Shown: positions 14,823 to 22,355 of the stretch, piece by piece
Layout of the letters: the number at the start of each line of letters is the position of its first letter
How positions within the stretch are numbered: position 1 is the first letter of the stretch
Made by a program: the position numbers and the translations under genes
From: Ruminococcus flavefaciens
Lineage (GTDB): Bacteria; Bacillota; Clostridia; Oscillospirales; Ruminococcaceae
Direction: 5' to 3'
NCBI GenBank assembly: GCA_023663905.1
Contig: JAMPGO010000012.1
Span: 1 to 33,477 of the forward strand
DNA length: 33,477 nucleotides
Notes under the pieces: model-generated
What the model saw: the letters and a program-made list of their open reading frames with translations, nothing else
Told to the model about the DNA's origin: nothing
The model's database searches: none

Positions 14823-17120
14823 TTATTCAATTTCGGGAAGTGACTTGATGAGCTTAGCCTTGAGCTTCTGAATTGCGAGCGCATCCATACCCGTAACACC
14901 GTCTCCGGGATTATAGCAGTCTGCGTTAATCTTACCCTGTTCGGAGAGGGCATATTTGTCCTTGTTGCCAAGGGACTGGATTATTGCGGCTGCGTCGGCG
15001 ACATCAACAATACCGTCCTCATTAGCGTCGCCGAGAAGGGTAACGTCGCCCTCGGATGTCGTTGGCTGGCTGTTGTCGTATTCGTAAACAACCTGAATGC
15101 TTGTATAGCTGACGGAGATAATGTCCTCAACTTCCAGCTCCTGCTTTTCGGAAGCTTCCCACCATTTCTGCAGCTCAATCTTGCCGTCGGCGATTATTGC
15201 GGAAACGTCCTCTTCATCCTTGCTGAGAGTGCCGTCAAACAGAATCGTAGCCTTTGAACCGCTTCCCAGACCGAGAGTGTAGCTCTTGGAAGTCCAGAAG
15301 TCCTCGCCGTTATCGTCAACAGCATTTATGCAGACCGCACATCCTGCCGTTCCCCAGCCTGAACCTGCGCTTGATGTAACATCGGCGGTGAGGATAACTT
15401 TCTTGAGGTGTTCGGGGTCTTCAATCGGGACTTCGACAAAGCCGTTCTTGTTAACCAGCGACATAGGGTCGTCAAAAGTAACGGTTTTCTCCTCTTTCTG
15501 AATTTCGTCCGCCTTCTGTTCGCCGTCAAAAGCATTTTCGTCATCGGAAACCACTACCATTGCAACGGAAAATGCAGGAAGCGTAACGTTGACTTCATTG
15601 TCTGCAACATCCACAACATCGAGCAGGCGGATGTCCGAAGAATCGCCGTAAATCGCATAGATACCAGCGGATTTATATTCCGTATCAGTGCCTTTGAGAA
15701 CGATAGAGGCATTCTCTTCGGCATTCATATCCTTGTTTGTTACCATAACGGTAACTTCTGAGCTGTCGTCCGAATCTATTGAAGCATATGCGCTCGATTT
15801 TGAAACGTCCTCGGTTGAAGTTGAAAGAAGCGTATCGCCGAAGCTTCCGCCCTTGCCGTTGTAGTTTGTGTAAAGATTGATAGCGGAAAGAGTATATCCG
15901 CTTCCGCCCCAAAGTGAAGCGAAGTAGACGTTGTGGTCGGCATAACAGCCGAGAGCCTCAGCCTGTGCGATTGCACCCGACGGGTCGTCATCTCCGCCGA
16001 AATGGTACTCGGTAATGCCGAGCTTAGTACCCGGATAGTATTTGTCAATGGAAGCCTGAATCGTCGGAAGAATCGGAACGTTAGCCTGACACCACTGCCC
16101 AATCCAGCTGTTTTCCTCGAATCCCTTTTCATAGAGAGTGCGGACGGACTGAACCCTGTCTTCTGCGCTTACTCTTGCGGATTCTGAATAGTAGTGAATA
16201 TCAAGCACATCAAGCAGGCGGACACCTTCCTCGTCGCTTGCCTTTTTCATTTGGTCGAGATAGCAGTCAAGATACCAGTGGTAGTTGTTTTCGTCCCTTA
16301 TTGTCTCCCATTCGTCGGAATCATCATCATCTGCGAGGTGGTCGTAGGCGGTGTAGCCGTAAAGCGCAGGACCGAAAATTTCAGCGTTCGGGTCGAGCTT
16401 TTTTACGGCAGAAGCCATACTGATTGATTTCTCGGCTATCTCGGCAATAGTAACAGGCTCGGGGTGAATACGTGGATGAGTATGCGCCCAGAGTGCAGGC
16501 TCGTTGTCAAGGCTGTATGCCTGAATGCCTGTTGCGGAAGTTGAATCGCCGAGCTTATTGATAATATAATTAACGTACTCGTCCATATATACCTTGCCGT
16601 CGGTAAGGTCGGGTTCGTCGTCGAACGGTGCGTTTTTGGTGATTACAACCTCGTTCCATCGGTCTGACGGAGCGGATTCCTCTTCGGTAACAATGCCGTC
16701 CTTGTCTGCGGAAACATATCCTGCAAGCTGAAGAGTAGCGAGCTTGTAATCAACGTTGTACTTCGTCGCCTCATCGGAAAACTTCTGAACGCAGTCGGCA
16801 GGTCTGTCGGAGCTGGAAAGATTGTTGTCGGAGCTGTGCTTCCAGTCCGAACCCGCATTTGAAGCGTTATTCTCCCAGTTATAAGCGGTCATACGGTTTC
16901 CGCCCTGACGTAATGCGGTGACGGTCATATTCTTCATATCGTCCTGATGACCGTAGTGGTTGATTCCGTAGATATAGGGGCTGATTTCCTTTGTTTCGCC
17001 CGAAAAATCGACTGTCACGTTCATATCGTACGAGGTTTCGACTGCGGTTGCGGTAAATGTAATCGGAACTGCTGTAACGGTAAGCACCATTGCAGTTAGC
17101 AGGGATTTGAATCTTTTCAT
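14823..17120 (-). CDS. Secreted GH44-type endoglucanase/xyloglucanase with dockerin
   Basis: The 765-residue protein starts with a signal peptide (about 1-27). The GH44 catalytic region spans about 30-530. SLDNEPALW holds the likely acid/base Glu207 and GITEYHFGG the likely nucleophile Glu371; the TIM barrel ends near 420 and a beta-sandwich follows. Residues about 545-682 form a beta-rich module with several Trp and Tyr that looks like a carbohydrate-binding module; CBM76, described with R. flavefaciens GH44 enzymes, is a candidate I cannot confirm. Residues 693-765 are a type I dockerin: repeat 1 has the Ca ligands of DANEDGIVD (698-706), repeat 2 starts NADCYNPGDG (732-741) with an insertion. 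GH44 enzymes cleave beta-1,4 glucans such as xyloglucan. The start has AGGAGG 9 nt upstream. The gene stands alone under its own promoter. Confidence 0.93.
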   Translation of the reverse strand: MKRFKSLLTAMVLTVTAVPITFTATAVETSYDMNVTVDFSGETKEISPYIYGINHYGHQDDMKNMTVTALRQGGNRMTAYNWENNASNAGSDWKHSSDNNLSSSDRPADCVQKFSDEATKYNVDYKLATLQLAGYVSADKDGIVTEEESAPSDRWNEVVITKNAPFDDEPDLTDGKVYMDEYVNYIINKLGDSTSATGIQAYSLDNEPALWAHTHPRIHPEPVTIAEIAEKSISMASAVKKLDPNAEIFGPALYGYTAYDHLADDDDSDEWETIRDENNYHWYLDCYLDQMKKASDEEGVRLLDVLDIHYYSESARVSAEDRVQSVRTLYEKGFEENSWIGQWCQANVPILPTIQASIDKYYPGTKLGITEYHFGGDDDPSGAIAQAEALGCYADHNVYFASLWGGSGYTLSAINLYTNYNGKGGSFGDTLLSTSTEDVSKSSAYASIDSDDSSEVTVMVTNKDMNAEENASIVLKGTDTEYKSAGIYAIYGDSSDIRLLDVVDVADNEVNVTLPAFSVAMVVVSDDENAFDGEQKADEIQKEEKTVTFDDPMSLVNKNGFVEVPIEDPEHLKKVILTADVTSSAGSGWGTAGCAVCINAVDDNGEDFWTSKSYTLGLGSGSKATILFDGTLSKDEEDVSAIIADGKIELQKWWEASEKQELEVEDIISVSYTSIQVVYEYDNSQPTTSEGDVTLLGDANEDGIVDVADAAAIIQSLGNKDKYALSEQGKINADCYNPGDGVTGMDALAIQKLKAKLIKSLPEIE

Positions 17121-17154
17121 AAAATAATTCCTCCTGATAAATTTTTATATATTA

Positions 17155-17195
17155 ATTATATCATAAAAAGTCTAATTTTGCAATACCTTATGCAA
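17155..17195 (-). promoter_or_regulatory. Promoter of the GH44 gene with inverted repeat at -35
   Basis: On the minus strand the -10 box is TATAAT (17160-17155) and, 17 bp before it, the -35 box is TTGCAA (17183-17178), four of six matches. The -35 box begins an imperfect palindrome with TTGCA/TGCAA arms (17178-17195), which could be an operator. The SD is AGGAGG near 17134-17129. Confidence 0.65.
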
Positions 17196-17226
17196 ATATT
17201 TTTATGCTGAACGCAAATGCGAGCCT

Positions 17227-17260
17227 GAATCACAGTCCCTGAAACTGAGAATGGTTTTCA
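17227..17260 (-). repeat. Dispersed 34-bp repeat, copy 2, with Fur-box-like core
   Basis: Read on the minus strand this matches 53-86 at 31 of 34 bases. The palindromic core is TGAGAATGGTTTTCA (plus strand, 17246-17260). It lies about 45 bp upstream of the GH44 -35 box and in the same direction as that gene. Confidence 0.6.
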
Positions 17261-17261
17261 G

Positions 17262-17365
17262 TTTGGATAAAGTGGATAAACTTTTGCTGTTTTCGTATAC
17301 TGATTTTAAAAAATATTTTTGAAATAATTTTTATATTTGAAGAATGTTTATCCAGTTTATCCAAT
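17262..17365. other. Two inverted pairs of DnaA-box-like 9-mers around an AT-rich core
   Basis: On the minus strand two abutting 9-mers read TTATCCACT (17279-17271) and TTATCCAAA (17270-17262). On the plus strand two abutting 9-mers read TTATCCAGT (17348-17356) and TTATCCAAT (17357-17365). Against the DnaA consensus TTATCCACA they match at 8, 8, 7 and 7 of 9 positions. The 68 bp between the pairs are very AT-rich. The arms also form a 19-bp inverted repeat with one mismatch (17263-17281 with 17346-17364), so a short mobile element with terminal repeats, or an operator for another protein, are alternatives. Confidence 0.5.
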
Positions 17366-17395
17366 ATTAAATAAATTAATCAGTGATATACCAAC

Positions 17396-17425
17396 AAAAA
17401 AAGACTGCCGGATTAACCGACAGTC
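17396..17425 (-). terminator. Terminator of the ABC transporter operon
   Basis: On the minus strand GACTGTCGG and CCGGCAGTC form a 9-bp stem (17425-17417 with 17411-17403) with a TTAAT loop, followed by seven T. Confidence 0.92.
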
Positions 17426-17432
17426 CTGTTTA

Positions 17433-19649
17433 TTAATGATATATCGAGAGCAGTTCAGTGTCCCAGCCGTATGTGTCAGGAACAGATTCTCCCGAACCCG
17501 TATGCGATGATTTTGAAATACCAGCCTCACTGAGAAGCTCCGCATTTTCAGGTGTATTTCTGAGGTAGAAGTTTCTGCCATCAACATTTACAACGGCAAG
17601 AGGCATTTCGCCGATAATTATAGGGGTGCAGTTGTTGAGAATTTCGATGACGTTCTTTTTGCCGATTCCAACAGTCGCCGAGTTGTCAATATAAGTCATT
17701 GCAGGATAAATTCTTGTGATTTTATCGGCAAAAGCTGCGGGGTACTCATCATCGTTGTTGTAGTAATAATAGTTGCTTGTACCGTTTTCGCCGTTGATAT
17801 ATGTCTGCACATACGTCAGGATTTCGGGATTCACATCAAATTCAACAAACAATCCTCTGTCCGAGAAAGTCGATGTGCTGATTTCGGGTACGTTAGTATC
17901 AAGCAGGCTGATAGTATTCTCGAATGATTCAAGCACCCATACCTGGTCGATAAAGCAGTAAACATCGCCGTTGAGAAGCTCTTCTTCAGTCATAGCCTGC
18001 ATATCCTTGATATAGGCATTGCGGATTTCATCGAGCTGTTTTTCCGAGACTTTTTTGTCGTCGGCTTCCTTAAGCATAAGCTTATCCATAACGGAGATAC
18101 GGTAATTATTCTTGTTACTGCCGACCTCATAGACCTCATAGCGACCGATACTTGTTGCCTGATAATAAGCATATTCGTCCGACATCACGATAGCTTTCAC
18201 GAGACCGTCAGCCATTCCCGAGTTTATACGGTATCTTCTGCTGACTGTTGAGCCTGAAAGCTTCGTGTATTCAAATTCAATCAGGTAATCATCGGTCTTG
18301 CCGTAATCTTCATATGATTCGGGAACGGTGTTATAGCTGTAATCTTCGGGATTGTAGTGCCTGTCAACTATCTCCTTGTTGAGCGCAATGGCTTCCTTGA
18401 TAACGTCCTTGTCCTTGAAATCAATATCTTCCATATAATTTCCTGCAAGATTGCCGAGGTTTATTGAAACCGAACTTACGTTTATTGCGGACGGCACACG
18501 CTTTGAAGCACCGAATCCGTCAGTAACATCGCACAGCCAGCATACACCGAAAACCGATACGACAGCGACCGTAAAGCTTATGGGTGCAGTCCAGAATTTC
18601 TTGAATCCACGTCTTGTGATGATTTCCATAATGAACCATATTATCGCACACAAAACAATACCTGCGACTATAAATGCATCGGACATTATAAACATCGACA
18701 GCACGCAGAACGTACCCATAGTCATAAGGATATAGAAAAACGACCTGTAAACATAGGGCTTTGAAACGTCCTCTGCTTTTCTGAAACGCTGGAGCAGGTA
18801 AGCTCCGCCGAGATAAAGCGCCGTCACAAGAAGCGTAATTATCATCCATTTCGCATACATTGATGATGTTCCGACCTCGCCGTACAAGTCTATATACATC
18901 ACGAAGAATGCAAACGCTCCGACGGGACTTGTGGTGGTGAAAATGCTTTTCTGAAAGATAGCGTCTCCGACCATTCCGAAAGTGGATGATTCAGTTACCG
19001 CAAACCACAGACAGCCTATTGTTGCGGGAATCATAATGACGAACGCAAGCACGCTGAAATGCGATTCAAAGGTATTTCCGCAGAATGTCAGGGCGAATAT
19101 TGATATTGTGTAATACTCTATCATAGCGGCGATGACGATGAAGACAAGCGACAGTATGAACGGCATTACTTTCCACAATTCCGACATATCCACGAAAATC
19201 GAGCCGACCCCGAGTATTAACAGGCTGAGTGCGACCGATACAAGCGGTATGCCGATGTAAATCGTGAAGCCCGAGAGATAATCGGCGAAAAATCGCTGAG
19301 TACCGCTCAATGGCAGTGAGTAGTTCATATCGGTTATGGTTTTCTTGTAAAGATACGAATACTGCGACAGGGCAATCAGCGAGCCTATAAGCACGCTTGC
19401 CGCAATAGTACAGCAGGCTATCATTGCAAACGGAATACAGCCTGCCATAACAATATCCTGCGTGATTCTCTCTGCGTCGGTCAGTTCCTTGCCTTCAAAG
19501 TAAAAGCCGATTATCAAAATAATGGCGATAACAGGAAGCCCGAGAATCTCAAGAACGCTGTTGATGATGAGTAATTTGTTACTGCTTCTGAGGTTATTGA
19601 GATAGCGTGTGCAGAAGAAATTCTTTTTACTTGATGTCACTGCTGTCAT
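17433..19649 (-). CDS. ABC transporter permease with large C-terminal domain
   Basis: The 738-residue membrane protein is encoded directly after an ABC ATPase. The N-terminal half holds two sets of hydrophobic helices (about 30-300 and 310-380) with the pattern of ABC-2 type permeases. A loop with YSYLYKKTITDMNYSLPLSGTQ content resembles the coupling region of YtrC/YtrD-like proteins. After a helix near 380 comes a soluble, probably extracellular domain of about 340 residues with no motif I recognise. The start at 19649 is preferred because GGAGG lies 9 nt upstream; it overlaps the ATPase gene by 23 nt, so the two are coupled. Substrate unknown; YtrABC-type systems respond to cell-wall-active antibiotics in Bacillus. 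Confidence 0.85.
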   Translation of the reverse strand: MTAVTSSKKNFFCTRYLNNLRSSNKLLIINSVLEILGLPVIAIILIIGFYFEGKELTDAERITQDIVMAGCIPFAMIACCTIAASVLIGSLIALSQYSYLYKKTITDMNYSLPLSGTQRFFADYLSGFTIYIGIPLVSVALSLLILGVGSIFVDMSELWKVMPFILSLVFIVIAAMIEYYTISIFALTFCGNTFESHFSVLAFVIMIPATIGCLWFAVTESSTFGMVGDAIFQKSIFTTTSPVGAFAFFVMYIDLYGEVGTSSMYAKWMIITLLVTALYLGGAYLLQRFRKAEDVSKPYVYRSFFYILMTMGTFCVLSMFIMSDAFIVAGIVLCAIIWFIMEIITRRGFKKFWTAPISFTVAVVSVFGVCWLCDVTDGFGASKRVPSAINVSSVSINLGNLAGNYMEDIDFKDKDVIKEAIALNKEIVDRHYNPEDYSYNTVPESYEDYGKTDDYLIEFEYTKLSGSTVSRRYRINSGMADGLVKAIVMSDEYAYYQATSIGRYEVYEVGSNKNNYRISVMDKLMLKEADDKKVSEKQLDEIRNAYIKDMQAMTEEELLNGDVYCFIDQVWVLESFENTISLLDTNVPEISTSTFSDRGLFVEFDVNPEILTYVQTYINGENGTSNYYYYNNDDEYPAAFADKITRIYPAMTYIDNSATVGIGKKNVIEILNNCTPIIIGEMPLAVVNVDGRNFYLRNTPENAELLSEAGISKSSHTGSGESVPDTYGWDTELLSIYH

Positions 19650-20550
19650 AACCAAGCACCTCCAGTTCATAGATAAATATTTCTTCGAGCGAAAGCGGAA
19701 TCAGCTCCAGAAGTATGGGATTTTTCGGCGCAAAGAATTTTTCAAGCTCCTGTACTTCGCCCTTTGCGATGATGTAGTAGATACTCTGTGTTCTCTCGAA
19801 GTGCAGAATATCAAGACCCTCCTCCGCAAGCTGTTCACGGGTGTATTCAGCAGGCGAACCGTCCGCATTTTTCGGGAAAACAACCTGAACTTTATGCACA
19901 CTGCTCATCACGCTGTCGATTTCACGGGAGAAAATAATCCTGCCGTTATGGAGAAGCGCTGCCGTATCGCATACCTCGTTGATTTCCTTGAGGTTGTGGG
20001 ACGAAATAACCGTTGTGAGCTGTCTGTCGAGCATTGCGTCAACCAGCATTTTCTTGACGATGATACGCATAGTCGGGTCGAGACCGTCAAAAGCTTCGTC
20101 AAGGAGCAGGTAATCTGTTCGGCACGCAAGCCCGATGATAACAATCGCCTGACGTTTCATACCCTTTGAGAAGGTGTTGATTTTCTTGTTGAGCGGTAAA
20201 TTCACACGCTGGCGGAGTTCCTCAAATATCTCTTCGGAAAAATTACTGTAATAGCTCTTGTAGTAATTTTTGAGCGCCCTGAGGGTGTAGCTTCCGAACT
20301 GGACGGTCTCGTCGTTGATGAAAAAGACCTTTTCCTTTGCGGAAGTATTGTCGTAGACAGGTTCGCCGTCAATCAGAACCTCGCCCGATTCCTGCTTGTA
20401 GATTCCCGACAAAAGACGTAAAATCGTCGATTTTCCTGCGCCGTTCGAGCCGAGAAGTCCGAAAGCCGTGCCTTTCTCGATTTGCAGGTCAACTCCGTCA
20501 AGTGCGGTGTAGGTGTCAAATTTCTTGACAGTGTTTTTCAATTCAATCAT
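19627..20550 (-). CDS. ABC transporter ATP-binding protein (YtrB-like)
   Basis: The 307-residue cytoplasmic ATPase has Walker A GSNGAGKST at 34-42, signature FSKGMKRQ (in place of LSGGQ, as in YtrB-like subunits), Walker B LLLDEAFDGLD and the switch histidine in ISSHNL. The last 90 residues are an extra domain of the kind seen in this subfamily. It starts 2 nt after the GntR gene with AAGGAG before the ATG, and its 3' end overlaps the permease gene. The three genes form one operon. Confidence 0.93.
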   Translation of the reverse strand: MIELKNTVKKFDTYTALDGVDLQIEKGTAFGLLGSNGAGKSTILRLLSGIYKQESGEVLIDGEPVYDNTSAKEKVFFINDETVQFGSYTLRALKNYYKSYYSNFSEEIFEELRQRVNLPLNKKINTFSKGMKRQAIVIIGLACRTDYLLLDEAFDGLDPTMRIIVKKMLVDAMLDRQLTTVISSHNLKEINEVCDTAALLHNGRIIFSREIDSVMSSVHKVQVVFPKNADGSPAEYTREQLAEEGLDILHFERTQSIYYIIAKGEVQELEKFFAPKNPILLELIPLSLEEIFIYELEVLGYDSSDIK

Positions 20551-20552
20551 TC

Positions 20553-20924
20553 TTAATCTCCTTTCCTGTGCTGTTCAGCCAGCCCATCAATGCGGTTTTT
20601 CAATGCCTCAGCTGAAATGCCGTGCTTAATAGCGCTGACGGCGGATTTGTCGAAGTCAGCCAGTGCGGTTTCACGGAAAATACTGCTGTCAACTGCGGAA
20701 ACAAAGCTTCCACGTCCCGGAACGGAATAGACAACACCTTTGCGCTCAAGCTCCTGATAAGCCTTTGCGACGGTGTTGGGATTGACTCCCGTATCTTTCG
20801 CAAGGCTTCTCACACTTGGCAGCTGTTCGTTTTCGGCGAGAGTACCCGAAACGGCAAGCTCGATGATTTTGTTGTAAATCTGCTCGTAAATGGGGATTCT
20901 GCTCGTTAAATCAATAGAAAACAT
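20553..20924 (-). CDS. GntR-family regulator, YtrA subfamily
   Basis: The 123-residue DNA-binding protein has an N-terminal winged helix (residues 1-70: IPIYEQIYNKI, LPSVRSLAKD, VNPNTVAKAYQELE). A short helical C-terminal tail replaces the ligand-binding domain, which defines the YtrA subfamily. Such proteins usually repress their own ABC operon. A 16-bp palindrome just downstream of the -10 box (20960-20975) is the obvious operator candidate. Confidence 0.93.
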   Translation of the reverse strand: MFSIDLTSRIPIYEQIYNKIIELAVSGTLAENEQLPSVRSLAKDTGVNPNTVAKAYQELERKGVVYSVPGRGSFVSAVDSSIFRETALADFDKSAVSAIKHGISAEALKNRIDGLAEQHRKGD

Positions 20925-20959
20925 AAACGCTCCTTTCTGTTTGTTGTGTACTATGATAC

Positions 20960-21010
20960 GTAATACAGCTATTACACTTATATAATATCACAGAAATCAC
21001 GGTTTGTCAA
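20960..21010 (-). promoter_or_regulatory. Promoter and likely GntR operator of the ABC operon
   Basis: On the minus strand TTGACA (21010-21005), a 17-bp spacer and TATTAT (20987-20982) form the promoter. GTAATA-CAGC-TATTAC (20960-20975) is a palindrome placed at about the transcription start, where a bound repressor would block initiation. GTGTA at 20946-20950 with TTACAC at 20972-20977 gives a looser outer repeat. Confidence 0.8.
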
Positions 21011-21021
21011 TAGTTTTCCGC

Positions 21022-21057
21022 AAAAAAAATAAAAAGGCAGTTAAAAAACTGCCTTTT
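21022..21057 (-). terminator. Terminator after the 223-residue gene
   Basis: On the minus strand AAAAGGCAGTT pairs with AACTGCCTTTT (21057-21047 with 21042-21032) around a 4-nt loop, followed by a T-rich tract. It starts at the stop codon of the gene ending at 21056. Confidence 0.9.
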
Positions 21058-21727
21058 ATTTATAGCCGTAGATAATAAACACGCCTGATTCGTCGTACTC
21101 ATACGGGATAGAATATTTTTTCATAAGATTAACAAATTCCGCCGTAAAGTCGTGCGGGATTTTCTCGTCGGGAATAAGCATATCTCTGTGTATGCTGTCG
21201 CAGAATTTCGGCTGGACTTTCACCCACTCAATCGACTTGAAATCGTAATTGTTGAAGCACTCGGAATCATAGAAGCGGTCGTAGAGTTCAAAAGGGTCGT
21301 CCTCGAAGAGCGTTTTCAAATCAAAGGGAACATTGCACGGCATTCCATCATCCATTGCGTGGACAAATTCACGCCATTTGGTGTTGTTCATACAGCTCGT
21401 GAGCCGTCTTTCGCTGATTATTTCGGAAACAAGCTCGCTGTCAGTTTTTTTGCGATTAAATTTGCCGTCATCAATCTCATTGACAAAATGCTGTAAAGAG
21501 TTGAAAAAATGCTCATCGGGCTTACATATGGAGTATGGGTATGTAACAGGCTCGCCGTTTCGGTACGCTCCGTACCATATTCTGCCGTTGTACCCGAGAA
21601 GCAGGTGAATATTATGCTGGTATTTAACGTCAAGCAGAGCAGTTTGTCCGCTAGGAGTGATTTCCTGAAAAATACCGCTTCTGAAATCAATTTTTTCCCT
21701 GATTTCCTTAACAAGTTCGCTGTACAT
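21056..21727 (-). CDS. Uncharacterised protein, 223 residues
   Basis: This is a soluble protein without signal peptide or membrane helix, rich in Asp, Glu and aromatic residues. The segment MNNTKWREFVHAMD (about 113-126), followed by a LKTLFEDDP-type stretch, reminds me of the DUF6678 family. I am not sure of this and assign no function. The ATG has AGGAGG about 6 nt upstream. That site lies directly after the T-run of the terminator at 21739-21768, so expression depends on read-through or an unseen promoter in the preceding gene. Confidence 0.75.
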   Translation of the reverse strand: MYSELVKEIREKIDFRSGIFQEITPSGQTALLDVKYQHNIHLLLGYNGRIWYGAYRNGEPVTYPYSICKPDEHFFNSLQHFVNEIDDGKFNRKKTDSELVSEIISERRLTSCMNNTKWREFVHAMDDGMPCNVPFDLKTLFEDDPFELYDRFYDSECFNNYDFKSIEWVKVQPKFCDSIHRDMLIPDEKIPHDFTAEFVNLMKKYSIPYEYDESGVFIIYGYK

Positions 21728-21738
21728 AAATCCTCCTG

Positions 21739-21768
21739 TAAAAAACGGCAGACTTTTCAGTCCGCCGT
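21739..21768 (-). terminator. Intrinsic terminator inside the pnp-distal cluster
   Basis: On the minus strand ACGGCGGACT and AGTCTGCCGT (21768-21759 with 21754-21745) make a 10-bp stem with a GAAA loop, followed by six T. It ends the rpsO-pnp-192aa transcription unit. Confidence 0.9.
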
Positions 21769-21774
21769 AATTTG

Positions 21775-22353
21775 TCAGAATATCATAAATAACAGATTGA
21801 ATTTAGTGAAGTAATAAAATCCGTCTCTCGGCTTTATTCTTTTATTTGCCGATTTCTCAGCCGTCATACGCATAACCCTGTCCCATAGCGCTTCATCGAA
21901 CATTTCCGTCATCTGCCTGACTGCAATTTCGTTGTCGCACAGAAACAGCGGTATCATAGGGACATAGTTAACCCAGTCGTGGGTATATCCTTCGCCCGTG
22001 ATAATATCCTTGGCAACCTTGTCGCCCTCAAAGTAAATATTTGTGGTAACAAGCTTCATACCCTTTTCAAGCTGATACATCCTGACGAGTTCCTGCGGAA
22101 AACGCAGAAGAAGTACAGCGTCCATATCCGATGAGTATGCCGAGATGACAAGAGGGTCAACCGAAGCAACAACAGCGGGCTGTGTATCGCCGTTCAGCAG
22201 ATATTGGTTAATTCTTTTGAACTGCTTGTTGTAATATATTTTTTTCAGAGGCGAGATTTTAAGAACCTCGTCTCTGAGATGAATAAACTTTTGCCTTGAC
22301 AGATTAACGTCGGTAGGTGAAGAGGCGACAGTATTAGGGTCAACGTAATTCAT
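21775..22353 (-). CDS. Uncharacterised protein, 192 residues
   Basis: The protein is soluble, with a basic N-terminal third and a central alpha/beta region (AVVASVDPLVISAYSSDMDA near 60-79), and it ends in aromatic residues (GFYYFTKFNLLFMIF). I recognise no family. Its ATG is 2 nt after the pnp stop and uses the AAAGGG at the end of pnp as a ribosome binding site, so it is coupled to pnp. No transfer signs or damage are seen. Confidence 0.75.
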   Translation of the reverse strand: MNYVDPNTVASSPTDVNLSRQKFIHLRDEVLKISPLKKIYYNKQFKRINQYLLNGDTQPAVVASVDPLVISAYSSDMDAVLLLRFPQELVRMYQLEKGMKLVTTNIYFEGDKVAKDIITGEGYTHDWVNYVPMIPLFLCDNEIAVRQMTEMFDEALWDRVMRMTAEKSANKRIKPRDGFYYFTKFNLLFMIF

Positions 22354-22355
22354 AA

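Noticed and set aside
19627-20550. Broken ABC ATPase because LSGGQ is absent
   Set aside because: FSKGM-type signatures are normal in the YtrB-like subfamily, and the other ATPase motifs are intact.
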